Positions 1-8,868 of a DNA stretch of 64,000 bases are shown in pieces (position 1 is the stretch's first letter; each line of letters begins with the position of its first letter). A program made the translations under genes and the position numbers. The notes under the pieces were generated by a model. That model made no database searches. It saw nothing but the letters and a program-made list of their open reading frames with translations, and had not been told where the DNA came from. This stretch comes from Clostridium cellulovorans 743B (GTDB taxonomy: Bacteria > Bacillota > Clostridia > Clostridiales > Clostridiaceae): the NCBI RefSeq assembly GCF_000145275.1, contig NC_014393.1:2914001-2978000 (forward strand). The letters run 5' to 3'.

Positions 1-3000
1 TCTAAGGTATCATTATTGTCACTTCCTGTAACCTCATCATCTCCACCCTTCGCTACTATTTTATTATTAAAATCACTGTAGCCTTGGATTATATCTCTTC
101 CTTCAGTTCCTTCTATAGTAGTAGCCATTGCTACTTGTCTAGTCTTTTCTATATCCCACTCTACATTTCCATCAAATATTATTTTCTTTAAAGCAGATGA
201 ATCATAATTAAAATACCCTTGAACTTTTACATATTCACCAGTTTCCCTTATACCTAATATAAGGTTTTGACCTTGTCTTGATACCCTTACATCACTCTCT
301 TTAAGGCCTTCCATCTTTAATATATCTACTTCTGTAATATCATTTGATGTATTTGAATTATTTATGATATCTTGTCTAAAGCCTTGTTTAAATATGTAAG
401 TATCATTACCGTTACCACCTTCTAAAATGTCATAACCACTTCCACCAATTAAAATATCATTTCCATCTCCACCTTTTAATGTATCGTTATCGTATCCGCC
501 GTTTAATAAATCATTTCCAGTTCCACCATCTAAATTATCAATTCCAGCTCCGCCTTCTAAAGAGTCATCGCCAACTCCAGCAACTATAATGTCATTTCCA
601 TTTCCTCCGTATAACTCATCCTTATAATTGCTTCCTGTAATATTATCGTCACCATCATATCCTTTTATTATATTGTTAAAATCACTATAACCAACCAATG
701 TATCATTTACTTCTGTTCCTTCTATAGCACTTAACATAGCCTTTTCTTTTGTTTTTGCTATATCCCATTCTACATTTCCTTCGAATACGATTTTATCTAT
801 AGCAGATGAACCATAGTTAAAATAATCCTTGATTTTTACACCTTCACCAGTTTCTTTGACAAATATTCTAAGATCTTGTCCTTCTCTCACTGCCTTAACT
901 TCGTCTTCAGTTATACCAAGCATCTTTAATGTATCTATTTCCGAAATATTATCTTCTAAAGTAGAGTTAATTATAGTATCTTCTCTGTATCCTTTTTTGA
1001 ATATGTAAATGTCATTACCAGATCCACCTTCTAAAATATCAGTTCCGGCTCCACCTTCTAGAATGTCATTTCCTCCAAGACTCTTTAATGTATCATCTCC
1101 AAGTCCTCCATATAATGTATCAGAACCTTCTGTTCCAATTAAGGTGTCATTACCATCTAAAGGACTACTTCCTCTTTCTTGAACAACAATAGCGTTTACT
1201 TTTGCTGCATCCCATTCTACATCATCAAAAACCATTTTTCCCAAAGAATATGATCCACCCTTAAAATAATTCTGAATTCTTACACTATCATTAGTTTCTT
1301 TTATAATTAGTAAAAGATCATCGCTTTCTCTTACTGCTTTCACTTCAGATTCTTTAATTCCTATCATTTTCAATATATCTACTGAGTTACTCCCACTTGG
1401 AACAGAATTATTTATAGTATCTTCTCCATAGCCTCTTCTAAATATATAAGTATCAACTCCATAACCTCCGTATAAAAAGTCATTCCCTGTTCCACCGTCT
1501 AAAATATCATTTCCGGTCTCTGTTCCTAAAGGATTTACACTTTCTCCGTACAATTTATCATTTCCAGCTCCGCCATATAATTCATCATCACCAATTCCGC
1601 CCAATAATATGTCATCATCATTTTCTCCTCTTAATGTATCACTTCCAGAAGATCCACTTAAAGTATCATTACCAGTTCCACCATAAAACACATCGTCACC
1701 ATTGTTACCTGATATTGTGTCCTCTCCGCCTTTACCATTTACTATAGTATTGAAATTACTGAAAGCTACTATTTTATCGATTTCTTCTGTTCCTTCAATG
1801 GTACTTAACATAGCTTTTTCCTTTGCTTTAGTAACATCCCACTCTACATCATCAAAAACCATTTTTCCCAAAGAATATGATCCACCCTTAAAATAATTCT
1901 GAATTCTTACACTATCATTAGTTTCTTTTATAATTAGTAAAAGATCATCGCTTTCTCTTACTGCTTTCACTTCAGATTCTTTAATTCCTATCATTTTCAA
2001 TATATCTACTGAGTTACTCCCACTTGGAACAGAATTATTTATAGTATCTTCTCCATAGCCTCTTTTGAATATATAAGTATCAACTCCATAGCCTCCATAT
2101 AAAAAGTCATTCCCTGTTCCACCGTCTAAAATATCATTTCCAGTCTCTGTTCCTAAAGGATTTACACTTTCTCCGTACAATTTATCATTTCCAGCTCCGC
2201 CATATAATTCATCATCACCAATTCCGCCCAATAATATGTCATCATCATTTTCTCCTCTTAATGTATCACTTCCAGAAGATCCACTTAAAGTATCATTACC
2301 AGTTCCACCATAAAACACATCGTCACCATTGTTACCTGATATTGTGTCCTCTCCGCCTTTACCATTTACTATAGTATTGAAATTACTGAAAGCTACTATT
2401 TTATCGATTTCTTCTGTTCCTTCAATGGTACTTAACATAGCTTTTTCCTTTGCTTTAGTAACATCCCACTCTACATCATCAAAAACCATTTTTCCCAAAG
2501 AATATGATCCACCCTTAAAATAATTCTGAATTCTTACACTATCATTAGTTTCTTTTATAATTAGTAAAAGATCATCGCTTTCTCTTACTGCTTTCACTTC
2601 AGATTCTTTAATTCCTATCATTTTCAATATATCTACTGAGTTACTCCCACTTGGAACAGAATTATTTATAGTATCTTCTCCATAGCCTCTTTTGAATATA
2701 TAAGTATCAACTCCATAACCTCCATATAAAAAGTCATTCCCCGTTCCACCGTCTAAAATATCATTTCCAATTTCCGTTCCTGAAGGATTTACACTTTCTC
2801 CGTACAATTTATCATTTCCAGCTCCGCCATATAAATCGTCATTTCCTAATCCACCACTTAATTTATCATCTCCATCTCCACCATATAAAAGATCATTGCC
2901 ATTAATACCTGTGATTATATCGTCTCCACCTTTACCTATTACTACAGTATTAGTACTAGCTATACCACTTATCGTATTATTTGCTTCTGTTCCTTCCACA

Positions 3001-3506
3001 GTTGTTCTTAAAACCATTTTATTTGTCTTGGCTACATCCCATGCAACATTTCCATCAAAGATTATTTTCTCTAAGGAATAGGTTCCATTATTAAAGTATC
3101 CTTTTACTACCATTTTGTCATTTGTATATTTTATATTTAATATAAGATCTTGTCCATCTCTTACTGCATATACTTCTTCTTCCCTTATTCCAACCATCTT
3201 TAAAGTGTCTATTTCAGTAGTATCATTTATTTCTGTGAAATTATTTATAATATCTTGTCCATAACCCTTTTGAAATATATATGTATCACTACCAATGCCA
3301 CCTTCTAATGTATCATTTCCTTCTCCACCGTATATAGTGTCGTCTCCACCTGCTCCGTGTAAAATATCATCTCCACCATTTCCATATATCTCTTCATTAT
3401 AATACTCTCCTAGATATATATCAGCCGTAGGACTTCCAAAGTAACCTCCAGTCGTGCTTGGTGGTAGTGCCTCAAAACTTTGTTGATTAGTTATATTTTC
3501 ATCCAT
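1..3506 (-). CDS. RTX-repeat (hemolysin-type calcium-binding) protein, C-terminus outside window
   Basis: The reading frame starts at ATG 3506, behind a GGGAGG ribosome binding site 8 bases upstream, and stays open to the left edge (about 1,168 codons visible). After about 35 non-repetitive residues come glycine/aspartate-rich nonapeptides of the GGxGxDxLx type (for example GGDDILHGAGGDDTIYGG). These alternate with blocks of about 110 residues that begin near DTYIFxxGYG and end near WDxAK, and they resemble the hemolysin-type calcium-binding-related domain. Six such blocks are visible, three of them nearly identical. No N-terminal signal peptide is seen, which fits RTX proteins because they are normally exported by a type I system through a C-terminal signal; that end is not in the window. 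The family is mostly Gram-negative and cyanobacterial, so the substrate and export route here are unknown. No exporter gene is adjacent inside the window. Confidence 0.88.
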   Translation of the reverse strand, partial: MDENITNQQSFEALPPSTTGGYFGSPTADIYLGEYYNEEIYGNGGDDILHGAGGDDTIYGGEGNDTLEGGIGSDTYIFQKGYGQDIINNFTEINDTTEIDTLKMVGIREEEVYAVRDGQDLILNIKYTNDKMVVKGYFNNGTYSLEKIIFDGNVAWDVAKTNKMVLRTTVEGTEANNTISGIASTNTVVIGKGGDDIITGINGNDLLYGGDGDDKLSGGLGNDDLYGGAGNDKLYGESVNPSGTEIGNDILDGGTGNDFLYGGYGVDTYIFKRGYGEDTINNSVPSGSNSVDILKMIGIKESEVKAVRESDDLLLIIKETNDSVRIQNYFKGGSYSLGKMVFDDVEWDVTKAKEKAMLSTIEGTEEIDKIVAFSNFNTIVNGKGGEDTISGNNGDDVFYGGTGNDTLSGSSGSDTLRGENDDDILLGGIGDDELYGGAGNDKLYGESVNPLGTETGNDILDGGTGNDFLYGGYGVDTYIFKRGYGEDTINNSVPSGSNSVDILKMIGIKESEVKAVRESDDLLLIIKETNDSVRIQNYFKGGSYSLGKMVFDDVEWDVTKAKEKAMLSTIEGTEEIDKIVAFSNFNTIVNGKGGEDTISGNNGDDVFYGGTGNDTLSGSSGSDTLRGENDDDILLGGIGDDELYGGAGNDKLYGESVNPLGTETGNDILDGGTGNDFLYGGYGVDTYIFRRGYGEDTINNSVPSGSNSVDILKMIGIKESEVKAVRESDDLLLIIKETNDSVRIQNYFKGGSYSLGKMVFDDVEWDAAKVNAIVVQERGSSPLDGNDTLIGTEGSDTLYGGLGDDTLKSLGGNDILEGGAGTDILEGGSGNDIYIFKKGYREDTIINSTLEDNISEIDTLKMLGITEDEVKAVREGQDLRIFVKETGEGVKIKDYFNYGSSAIDKIVFEGNVEWDIAKTKEKAMLSAIEGTEVNDTLVGYSDFNNIIKGYDGDDNITGSNYKDELYGGNGNDIIVAGVGDDSLEGGAGIDNLDGGTGNDLLNGGYDNDTLKGGDGNDILIGGSGYDILEGGNGNDTYIFKQGFRQDIINNSNTSNDITEVDILKMEGLKESDVRVSRQGQNLILGIRETGEYVKVQGYFNYDSSALKKIIFDGNVEWDIEKTRQVAMATTIEGTEGRDIIQGYSDFNNKIVAKGGDDEVTGSDNNDTL
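1208..2834. repeat. 627-base near-identical tandem repeat inside the RTX gene (2.6 copies)
   Basis: Copies run 1208-1834, 1835-2461 and 2462-2834 (partial) at an exact spacing of 627 bases, or 209 codons, so the frame is kept. The copies differ by only a few bases, whereas the other RTX blocks in the same gene are clearly diverged. This points to recent unequal crossing-over or replication slippage. The repeat unit contains one calcium-binding-related block and its flanking nonapeptides. Confidence 0.93.
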
Positions 3507-3833
3507 TTTTTTATTCCTCCCATTAATTTAAAACTTAATTACTTAAGATAATACACCTTTTATCCACTATGATACTTTTGAGTATTCAGCATGAGCGTAT
3601 GTAATATTTTTGATAGAATTATATATTAATGCATTTTTAGAACTTTTTCAACAATTATCTATACTTGTTTATACTTTTGTAATAAATTCACTTATATTAA
3701 ACGTTACTAATTAAATATATAAAAAATAAAAGCTTATATCTTGGCTTTTATTTTCTCCAAGATTAAGCTTTTATTTTTTAGTCTAAGAAGTTAATCTTAG
3801 AACCCATTGATATTTGTTTATAATAAGAACTAC
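3507..3833. other. Intergenic gap upstream of the RTX gene
   Basis: The gap is 327 bases with no reading frame of note. The left part (3507-3720) must hold the RTX promoter, but I see no convincing -35/-10 pair. The right part holds the terminator hairpin listed at 3721-3780. Confidence 0.5.
3721..3780 (-). terminator. Long hairpin terminator downstream of the YfcE-type gene
   Basis: A stem of about 22 base pairs is formed by AAAAGCTTA plus ATCTTGG on the left (3721-3744) and CCAAGAT plus TAAGCTTTT on the right (3757-3779), with a 12-base loop and A/T-rich ends. It lies 54 bases after the stop at 3834 and ahead of the RTX gene. The symmetric A and T tails could let it work in both directions. 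Confidence 0.75.
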
Positions 3834-4331
3834 TTATTTTTGCTCACTGAGCCTAAAGGATACTTGGATTTTCTCCCCTAAATCTATAACCGCATAAGAA
3901 TACCATCTTTCTTTTCTTTTCCTTAAAAGAGTTCCAGGATTAAGCATCATTTGTCCAAATCTACCAGTAAATAGTGGTTGATGGCTATGACCAAATATGA
4001 CTAAATCTACAGCTTCATCTTTAAAACTATTATATGCTCTATCAACAGTTAGTTGCCCTATTCCTTGATGTCCGTGAATTACTCCGATTCTATATCCTTC
4101 AACTGAAAATATCTCTTTTTCCTTAAGTACTGCTCTTAAATCTTCTCCATCATTATTACCGTAAACAGCAACAGTTTTCTTAAAATTCCTTAGTACCTCT
4201 AATATTTTAAGGGTTTTAAAATCCCCACAATGAACTATCATATCCACCATTTGAAAATTATTTTCTAAAAAGTTCTGTAATTCTTCAGAATTCTTAACTA
4301 AATGTGTATCTGCTATTACTCCTATTTTCAT
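3834..4331 (-). CDS. YfcE/MJ0936-type metallophosphoesterase
   Basis: This 165-residue protein is a likely cytosolic phosphodiesterase of the calcineurin-like superfamily. The metal-binding motifs appear in order: DTH near the N-terminus (IADTH), HCGDF, GNND, IHGHQG and the closing GHSHQP. Length and motif order match the YfcE/MJ0936 group, whose natural substrate is not known; family members cleave model phosphodiesters. The start is supported by an AAGGTG ribosome binding site five bases before ATG. It appears to be transcribed alone or with the patatin-like gene upstream (169-base gap) and ends at the hairpin at 3721-3780. Confidence 0.88.
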   Translation of the reverse strand: MKIGVIADTHLVKNSEELQNFLENNFQMVDMIVHCGDFKTLKILEVLRNFKKTVAVYGNNDGEDLRAVLKEKEIFSVEGYRIGVIHGHQGIGQLTVDRAYNSFKDEAVDLVIFGHSHQPLFTGRFGQMMLNPGTLLRKRKERWYSYAVIDLGEKIQVSFRLSEQK

Positions 4332-4500
4332 TTCTTCACCTTCTATCTCTAGTGTATTACTTACATTGTATGTAAATTAGATGATGAAAGTCAATGAAAT
4401 ATATTAGGAATTATAAGTCTTTCCATAATATACACGTAGCAACATTCTGTAAATCTTGAGCAGTATTCCAAGCACCAAAATACTTTCACAGTTATAAACT

Positions 4501-5670
4501 CTAAAAATAACTACAATCCCTTAAATATATAATTGAGCATGCTGCTTTATAAAGCTTGCTAGCTATAAGTTTTGCAATTCCCTCAGTAGCACCTTTCAAA
4601 CGTTCAGATTCAATAATCTTACTTGTATAAAAAAGAAGAGTTGTACTGTCAATGGTAGTTTTCGTTTTACTTTTTATCACTGCCATTAAATTTTCTAAAG
4701 TTAAATCAGTGTTAGGCCTTTGATTTCTCTCCTGAAGATTTTCATATGCTTCTGCAATCAACTGAATAAATTCCCTTGCCTTATATACCTTCTTTTTATC
4801 AATGTCAAATATGCTTGCAGCTTCTTCAATCCCCTCTAATATATCTGACGAGTATTTCTTTTGAAAGTTAAAGTATTCTTCAATTGTAAAATAATAATAC
4901 TTCCCTTTAAGGTATCCGAAAGCCTTGTACGTATCAAAATAGCCAAATTCTATATTCGAGTTGATTGTATCTGAATTAATCTCAAAAATTCCCCCAAGAT
5001 TTTCATTGCTTTTTATAGTTATTATATTTGCCCCAGCAGTGGAAATACTTTTATTGAAGCCAGGACCTTTTACATCTACTGCAATAATATTTTTTATACC
5101 TTTTGACAGAATCATAGAAATTGGTATGTTGTTTGCAAATCCTCCATCAATAAATTCTTTGTCTTCTATTATCTGCCTTTTTAAACCTGGAAAGCAACAA
5201 CTTGCTATAATATAATCTATATATTTACCTCTAGGAATAGCTTCTTTAAATAACTCCATGCCCTTCCGCTCTTTCAGTGAAAAAGTAACAAGCCCATAAT
5301 CTATAGGCGAATTTATAATTTTTTCTTCATCTATGTTTTCTGTAAGAAGATTTTTTAACTCCGTTGTATCTATCCCTTTATTTCTGTGTATTTCTTTAAG
5401 CAACATTGGCATATTTCTTACTTGCAAGATATTTCTAGAACAATGAAGCTTTTCAGAAAAAGTAATTATTTTTTCTGCAGTAATATTTGTCCAAAGGTCT
5501 AAGGCAAGATTAAAATCATTTTGAGCAAAGAACGCACCATTGATTGCTCCTATAGAGGTTCCTACTACTAAATCAATCTTTAGGTTCATTTCCTTTATTG
5601 CTTTCCATACTCCTATTTCATAAGCTCCCTTTGCCCCTCCTCCACCAAATACCAAACCATAGCTTTCCAT
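4501..5670 (-). CDS. Patatin-like phospholipase family protein
   Basis: This 389-residue protein is a predicted serine lipid acyl hydrolase. The glycine-rich oxyanion loop GGGGAKGAYEIG (residues 9-20) is followed by the nucleophile motif GTSIG (Ser39), and the catalytic Asp is in DGGF in the middle of the protein, completing the Ser-Asp dyad of the patatin/RssA group. There is no signal peptide or clear membrane span. The C-terminal half (about residue 230 onward) is helical and charged, and I do not recognise a domain in it. The substrate cannot be told from sequence; bacterial members act on phospholipids or are regulatory. AGAGGTG precedes the ATG at a normal distance. Confidence 0.87.
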   Translation of the reverse strand: MESYGLVFGGGGAKGAYEIGVWKAIKEMNLKIDLVVGTSIGAINGAFFAQNDFNLALDLWTNITAEKIITFSEKLHCSRNILQVRNMPMLLKEIHRNKGIDTTELKNLLTENIDEEKIINSPIDYGLVTFSLKERKGMELFKEAIPRGKYIDYIIASCCFPGLKRQIIEDKEFIDGGFANNIPISMILSKGIKNIIAVDVKGPGFNKSISTAGANIITIKSNENLGGIFEINSDTINSNIEFGYFDTYKAFGYLKGKYYYFTIEEYFNFQKKYSSDILEGIEEAASIFDIDKKKVYKAREFIQLIAEAYENLQERNQRPNTDLTLENLMAVIKSKTKTTIDSTTLLFYTSKIIESERLKGATEGIAKLIASKLYKAACSIIYLRDCSYF

Positions 5671-5748
5671 AGTATCACCTCTTATTCATATTTTTTATTA
5701 TATGTATTTTATAAATATTTATTGATTCTTCTAATTCACCTTGACACT

Positions 5749-5783
5749 AAAAAAACCGCTAACATTTTATTTTGTCAGCGATT
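5749..5783 (-). terminator. Intrinsic terminator of the MutS-like gene
   Basis: Read on the minus strand, CGCTGACA pairs with TGTTAGCG across an eight-base loop (one G-U pair) and is followed by a run of T residues. It lies about 42 bases past the stop at 5825. Confidence 0.85.
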
Positions 5784-5824
5784 TTATATCTTAATGAAAA
5801 TTTATATTCATGTAAAATTTATTT

Positions 5825-7378
5825 TTATTTGTAATGCTTAATTTGTTCTTCTGTTGTATCAATGATAATTTTGGGATATCCTAACATCTTTAAAAGCTTA
5901 ATAGCATTTCTTGTAGGTGATATCCCTTCTCTCAATTTATAATCAAAAGTCATTCCTCCATCCTTTACATCTTCTTTGAGATAGAAGAACTTAAAGTTAT
6001 TAACCATCTTTGTAAGTTCTAAATCATGAGTCGCGATTAAAGGAAGTGCATTGTTTTCTACAAGGTAATTAGAAATATTAGCTGCTGCACTAATTCTTTC
6101 AACAGGGTTTGTACCTCTAAAAATTTCATCTATCATAGCTAATGTAGGTACCTTTAGTTTACTCTTATTTACTATTCTTAAGATTCCTTCAGCCTCTCCT
6201 AAGTAATAGCTTTTTCCTTCAACAATACTATCTTCTGGAGATATAGATGAAGATATATAAAATATACTTCCTTTATACTCTTTTGAAAAGGTAGTTAAAA
6301 TTGTTTGAGCAAGAAGTGCATTTATGCCCACAGTTCTTAGAAATGTTGATTTTCCTGACATATTAGAACCGGTTATCATTATGCCATGATTATCTAAAAC
6401 TACATTATTGCTTATAGGCTCTTTTATTAGTGGATGAACCATATCTGTCATCTTTAGATACTTTTCTTCAACAAACATAGGATCACTTATATTGCTTTGC
6501 ATTTTTCTAAAATTAGATATGGAAAGAATGGTGTCAATTTCTCCAACGATATAATATATTTGTCTTAATTCTTCTTTTCTGCTTTTTAATTGTTTCATTA
6601 TTACAAAATAGCAGTTAACCTCTAAAACAAATATGTTATTAAAAATATCAAGCAATTCGTTAAACTTAATGATCTTTGTGAGCAATCGTCCTGCTCTTTT
6701 AACACCTCTGCAGCTTTTTGTAAGTTCCTTTAAATTACTATTATAGTCACCTAAAAATTCAAGGTTTAAATCAGCTATTCTCTCAGCAGTTTTAATGGTT
6801 TCAGCTAAATAGCCTGCTATTTTAGTTCTTCCCATAAGGGCATTTTCAATTTTCATATTTAAAATGCTGTTTACAATTAAATTCGCGAAAAATAAGAATG
6901 CATAACTTGGTGCCATCAATACAATTCCTAATATAATCCATATTATAGGTGTAATAGCTAAAGCCTTGCTTACAACACTAAGTAATTCTGAATCTTGAAA
7001 CTCACTCCAAAGAATGCTCTTAGAATTTGCAAAGGTTTTATCTAATTTAAATAACGTTTCTGCAACATCATCTGATGCTTTTTGATTTTTTTCAAAACTA
7101 TCGATTATCTTCTTTCTAGCCTCTAACTTCTCTTTGTCGATTAATGGCCTTCTTAACATATGATATAATACTTCTTGGCCTGGTGTTGTAAATGTCTTAT
7201 CGATTTTTTTGAATATATTTTTTAAGTTCAAATCATTAAAAGTAAGATCATCTATATAATTTTCTTCTTTTTCTGAATTATCACTTAAGCTACTAATTTG
7301 AGTAAAGTCAACTTTCTTCTCTTCATCATGCTCTAATTTTAATTGGATTCGAGTTTTTATCATAGAGTCATTTGTCAT
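5825..7378 (-). CDS. MutS-like ATPase with a membrane segment
   Basis: This 517-residue protein carries the C-terminal ATPase of the MutS family: Walker A TGSNMSGKST near residue 341, Walker B MIDEIFRGTNP near residue 414, then a conserved THDLELT. The N-terminal mismatch-recognition domains of true MutS (about 850 residues) are absent, and only a lever/clamp-like helical region precedes the ATPase. A hydrophobic stretch at about residues 138-170 looks like one or two membrane spans, which mismatch repair MutS lacks. This fits the group of short membrane-associated MutS-related proteins of unknown role, so I would not call it a repair protein. An AAGGAG site precedes the ATG by 11 bases. It is a single gene, ended by the hairpin at 5749-5783. 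Confidence 0.85.
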   Translation of the reverse strand: MTNDSMIKTRIQLKLEHDEEKKVDFTQISSLSDNSEKEENYIDDLTFNDLNLKNIFKKIDKTFTTPGQEVLYHMLRRPLIDKEKLEARKKIIDSFEKNQKASDDVAETLFKLDKTFANSKSILWSEFQDSELLSVVSKALAITPIIWIILGIVLMAPSYAFLFFANLIVNSILNMKIENALMGRTKIAGYLAETIKTAERIADLNLEFLGDYNSNLKELTKSCRGVKRAGRLLTKIIKFNELLDIFNNIFVLEVNCYFVIMKQLKSRKEELRQIYYIVGEIDTILSISNFRKMQSNISDPMFVEEKYLKMTDMVHPLIKEPISNNVVLDNHGIMITGSNMSGKSTFLRTVGINALLAQTILTTFSKEYKGSIFYISSSISPEDSIVEGKSYYLGEAEGILRIVNKSKLKVPTLAMIDEIFRGTNPVERISAAANISNYLVENNALPLIATHDLELTKMVNNFKFFYLKEDVKDGGMTFDYKLREGISPTRNAIKLLKMLGYPKIIIDTTEEQIKHYK

Positions 7379-7429
7379 TTAAATATCTTCTCCTTTAAAT
7401 ATCTAGTGATAAAGTACTTTCCGCTTACC

Positions 7430-7500
7430 TATTATTTATGTTTTAATCTTTATTATTTATGTTTTAATCTTTATTATTTATGTTTTAATCTTTATTATTT
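7430..7500. repeat. 21-base tandem repeat, 3.4 copies
   Basis: Identical units of TATTATTTATGTTTTAATC plus TT begin at 7430, 7451 and 7472, with a partial fourth copy at 7493. It lies 50 bases upstream of the MutS-like gene, where a promoter would be expected. Confidence 0.9.
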
Positions 7501-7687
7501 CTAGATCTACTATGACTTATAAAAGATATATCCTTTTAATACTCTTAAAACTAAGTATAATATTCCAATTAGACTTTTCATAGACAATTATATAATACCA
7601 TATACTACGTTACTATTCATATAATTTTCCTACCAAGAAAAATGATAAATTTTATATACAGATTATAAAGCTATAACTATCCACCAT

Positions 7688-7737
7688 AAAAAAAGCTATC
7701 TCAGATTAGAATACTCTTTATCTTGAGATAGCTTTCT
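7688..7737 (-). terminator. Intrinsic terminator after the NifV/dehydrogenase operon
   Basis: On the minus strand AAAGCTATCTCA (7735-7724) pairs perfectly with TGAGATAGCTTT (7703-7692) and runs into a T tract. The stop of the dehydrogenase gene is only 10 bases away. Confidence 0.9.
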
Positions 7738-7746
7738 TATTAAAGC

Positions 7747-8742
7747 TTAAAGATTTTTTATAATTTCATCTGCAAATTCTTCTGTAGTAGCAGTTCCACC
7801 TAAATCAACTGTTAGAACTTTACCTTCTTCAAATACTTTTGCAAGAGATTTTTCTATTTTTTCAGCACATTCATATTCTCCGATATGTCTTAACATCATT
7901 ACTGCTGATTGGATAATTGCTGTAGGGTTAGCAATATTTTTTCCTGCTATTTGAGGAGCACTTCCATGAACTGCTTCAAACACTGCATATTCCTTACCAA
8001 TATTAGCACCTGGAATCATTCCTAAACCACCAACGAAACCTGAGCATAAATCAGATACAATATCACCATATAAGTTTGGCATAACCATAACATCATATTT
8101 TTCTGGTGTCATTACTAAGTTCATGCAACATGCATCTACTATTAAATCACTGAAATCAATAGATGAATATTTTTCTGCAATTTCCTTTGAAACTTGTAAA
8201 AATAATCCGTCAGTTAACTTCATGATATTTGCTTTATGTACAGTTGTAACAAGCTTTCTATCATTTTTCACAGAATAATCAAAAGCAAAATCAACTATTC
8301 TTTCACAAGCTGGTCTTGTGATTAGCTTTATACTTTCTGCGCCGTAATCTCCAATTTTATGTTCTATTCCCGCATATAAATCTTCAGTGTTTTCTCTAAC
8401 TATAACTAGGTCAATATTTTCGTATCTTGAAGGGATTCCTTTAAAACTCTTTACAGGTCTTAAATTTACATATAGATCTAAAGTTTGTCTTAAGGTTACA
8501 TTAACACTTTTAAAGCCTTTTCCAACTGGTGTTGTAATTGGTCCTTTTATAGCAATTTTATTTTTCTTTATTGAGTCTAAAACATACTCTGGTAATGGAG
8601 TACCGTATTTTTCTATTAAAGCTTCTCCAGCTTCAACAACTTCCCATTGAATTTGTACTCCTGTACTATCTACAACTCTTTTCATGGCTGCTGCCACTTC
8701 TGGTCCTATTCCGTCTCCTGGTATTAAAGTTATATTATGCAT
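7747..8742 (-). CDS. Isocitrate/homoisocitrate-type dehydrogenase (NAD type likely)
   Basis: This 331-residue protein is a member of the beta-decarboxylating dehydrogenase family that oxidises (R)-malate-type substrates. The substrate loop reads SVNVTLRQTLDLYVNLRP; Ser and Asn at the positions used by isocitrate dehydrogenase argue against isopropylmalate dehydrogenase. Also visible are RENTEDLYAG (catalytic Tyr), TTVHKANIMK (catalytic Lys), NLYGDIVSD (metal-binding Asp) and HGSAPQIAGK. The QI pair at the cofactor-selecting site fits NAD rather than NADP. It lies downstream of the NifV-type synthase in one transcript, so the substrate could be isocitrate or homoisocitrate; sequence alone does not decide. 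AGGAGG lies seven bases before the ATG. Confidence 0.85.
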   Translation of the reverse strand: MHNITLIPGDGIGPEVAAAMKRVVDSTGVQIQWEVVEAGEALIEKYGTPLPEYVLDSIKKNKIAIKGPITTPVGKGFKSVNVTLRQTLDLYVNLRPVKSFKGIPSRYENIDLVIVRENTEDLYAGIEHKIGDYGAESIKLITRPACERIVDFAFDYSVKNDRKLVTTVHKANIMKLTDGLFLQVSKEIAEKYSSIDFSDLIVDACCMNLVMTPEKYDVMVMPNLYGDIVSDLCSGFVGGLGMIPGANIGKEYAVFEAVHGSAPQIAGKNIANPTAIIQSAVMMLRHIGEYECAEKIEKSLAKVFEEGKVLTVDLGGTATTEEFADEIIKNL

Positions 8743-8783
8743 TTTTCATCCTCCTAGTATTGCATCTTTCTATTGTTTTAAAG

Positions 8784-8853
8784 TTCGCTAGCACTGTTAA
8801 AATTCTTTCTATGTTATATTACTTCAACCATAACTATAACTGTAGCTAGCGAA
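8784..8853. repeat. Imperfect palindrome between the synthase and dehydrogenase genes
   Basis: Perfect 9-base ends TTCGCTAGC (8784-8792) and GCTAGCGAA (8845-8853) enclose further partly matching arms, about 22 bases each in total. On the transcript it would form a long stem in the nifV-dehydrogenase gap. It has no T tract, so it is not a plain terminator. An mRNA processing or attenuation role is possible but unproven. Confidence 0.6.
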
Positions 8854-8868
8854 TAATTATTAACATTT

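Larger units (their letters stand above)
7379..7746. other. Intergenic gap holding a small tandem repeat and a terminator
   Basis: This 368-base gap is very AT-rich with no gene seen. It contains the 21-base tandem repeat at 7430-7500, just upstream of the MutS-like gene, and the terminator at 7688-7737. The rest (7501-7687) shows nothing recognisable. Confidence 0.5.

Noticed and set aside
1208..2834. CRISPR array or satellite repeat
   Set aside because: The repeat is 627 bases, in frame, and codes for RTX blocks; there are no short direct repeats with unique spacers.
1702..3081. Plus-strand frames opposite the RTX gene, including two identical 64-residue ones
   Set aside because: They are reverse-strand shadows of the tandem repeat. 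They are identical only because the repeat is.
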